From Chitinophagaceae bacterium (GTDB lineage Bacteria > Bacteroidota > Bacteroidia > Chitinophagales > Chitinophagaceae), in NCBI GenBank assembly GCA_947442905.1, contig CANEWV010000093.1:1-6768 (forward strand): a DNA stretch of 6,768 bases, given 5' to 3'. The notes beneath the pieces were generated by a model. That model saw only the letters and a list, made by a program, of their open reading frames with translations, did not search any database and had not been told where the DNA came from. The position numbers and the translations under genes were made by a program. How positions within the stretch are numbered: the stretch's first letter is position 1; each line of letters starts with the position of its first letter. This document shows, one piece after another, positions 6,727 to 6,768 of the stretch.

Positions 6727-6768
6727 AGCTTCACACTTTTGCTACAAAGAAAACCCCTTCGGGCCTCA

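Noticed and set aside
6750..6767. GC-rich hairpin with a T-run upstream of scpA on the minus strand (GAGGCCC / GGGTTTT)
   Set aside because: It could be the terminator of a gene beyond the right edge, but only three pairs are G-C, several others are G-U, and the upstream context is cut off by the window end.
1..6768. Search for a novel defence, mobile or repeat-array system
   Set aside because: Five of the six genes belong to well-known families. No transposase, integrase, reverse transcriptase, nuclease cassette, direct-repeat array or tRNA-like structure was seen.

Overview
The window looks like ordinary chromosomal DNA from a member of the Bacteroidota, most likely the Chitinophagia/Sphingobacteriia side. 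The evidence is moderately AT-rich DNA, start codons without clear Shine-Dalgarno sequences, one good match to the Bacteroidota -7 promoter element (TAnnTTTG), and gene types and protein signatures typical of that phylum. These are a LytS-type kinase with a membrane-linked HINPHF box, a LytTR regulator, a secreted M28 peptidase with an AQA|Q signal-peptide end, and a ScpA with an acidic tail. The phylum is an inference from these traits; no rRNA or marker search was possible.

Layout from left to right: (1) the 3' end of a plus-strand gene of unknown function, open from the left edge to a double TAG stop. (2) A 71-base structured intergenic stretch with a perfect 12-bp stem, which probably terminates transcription. 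(3) Three minus-strand genes, read right to left: a LytS/YehU-type sensor kinase, its LytTR response regulator 17 bases later, and 53-62 bases further a secreted M28 zinc peptidase. (4) A divergent intergenic region of 190 bases holding two similar AACC-TT(T)-GGTT dyads. (5) dxs on the plus strand. (6) scpA on the minus strand, converging on dxs with only four bases between the stop codons.

How they fit together: the kinase and regulator form a complete two-component pair. The peptidase may share their transcript, but nothing proves it is their target. dxs (first step of the MEP isoprenoid pathway) and scpA (kleisin subunit of the bacterial SMC complex) are unrelated housekeeping genes that share a 3' boundary. 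That boundary is the most notable structure found: the apparent dxs terminator lies inside the scpA coding sequence, and the apparent scpA terminator spans its own last codons with its U-tract on the complement of the dxs stop.

I found no mobile element, CRISPR array, phage gene, tRNA, rRNA or clear new system. The unidentified C-terminal fragment at the left edge is the only gene I could not assign.
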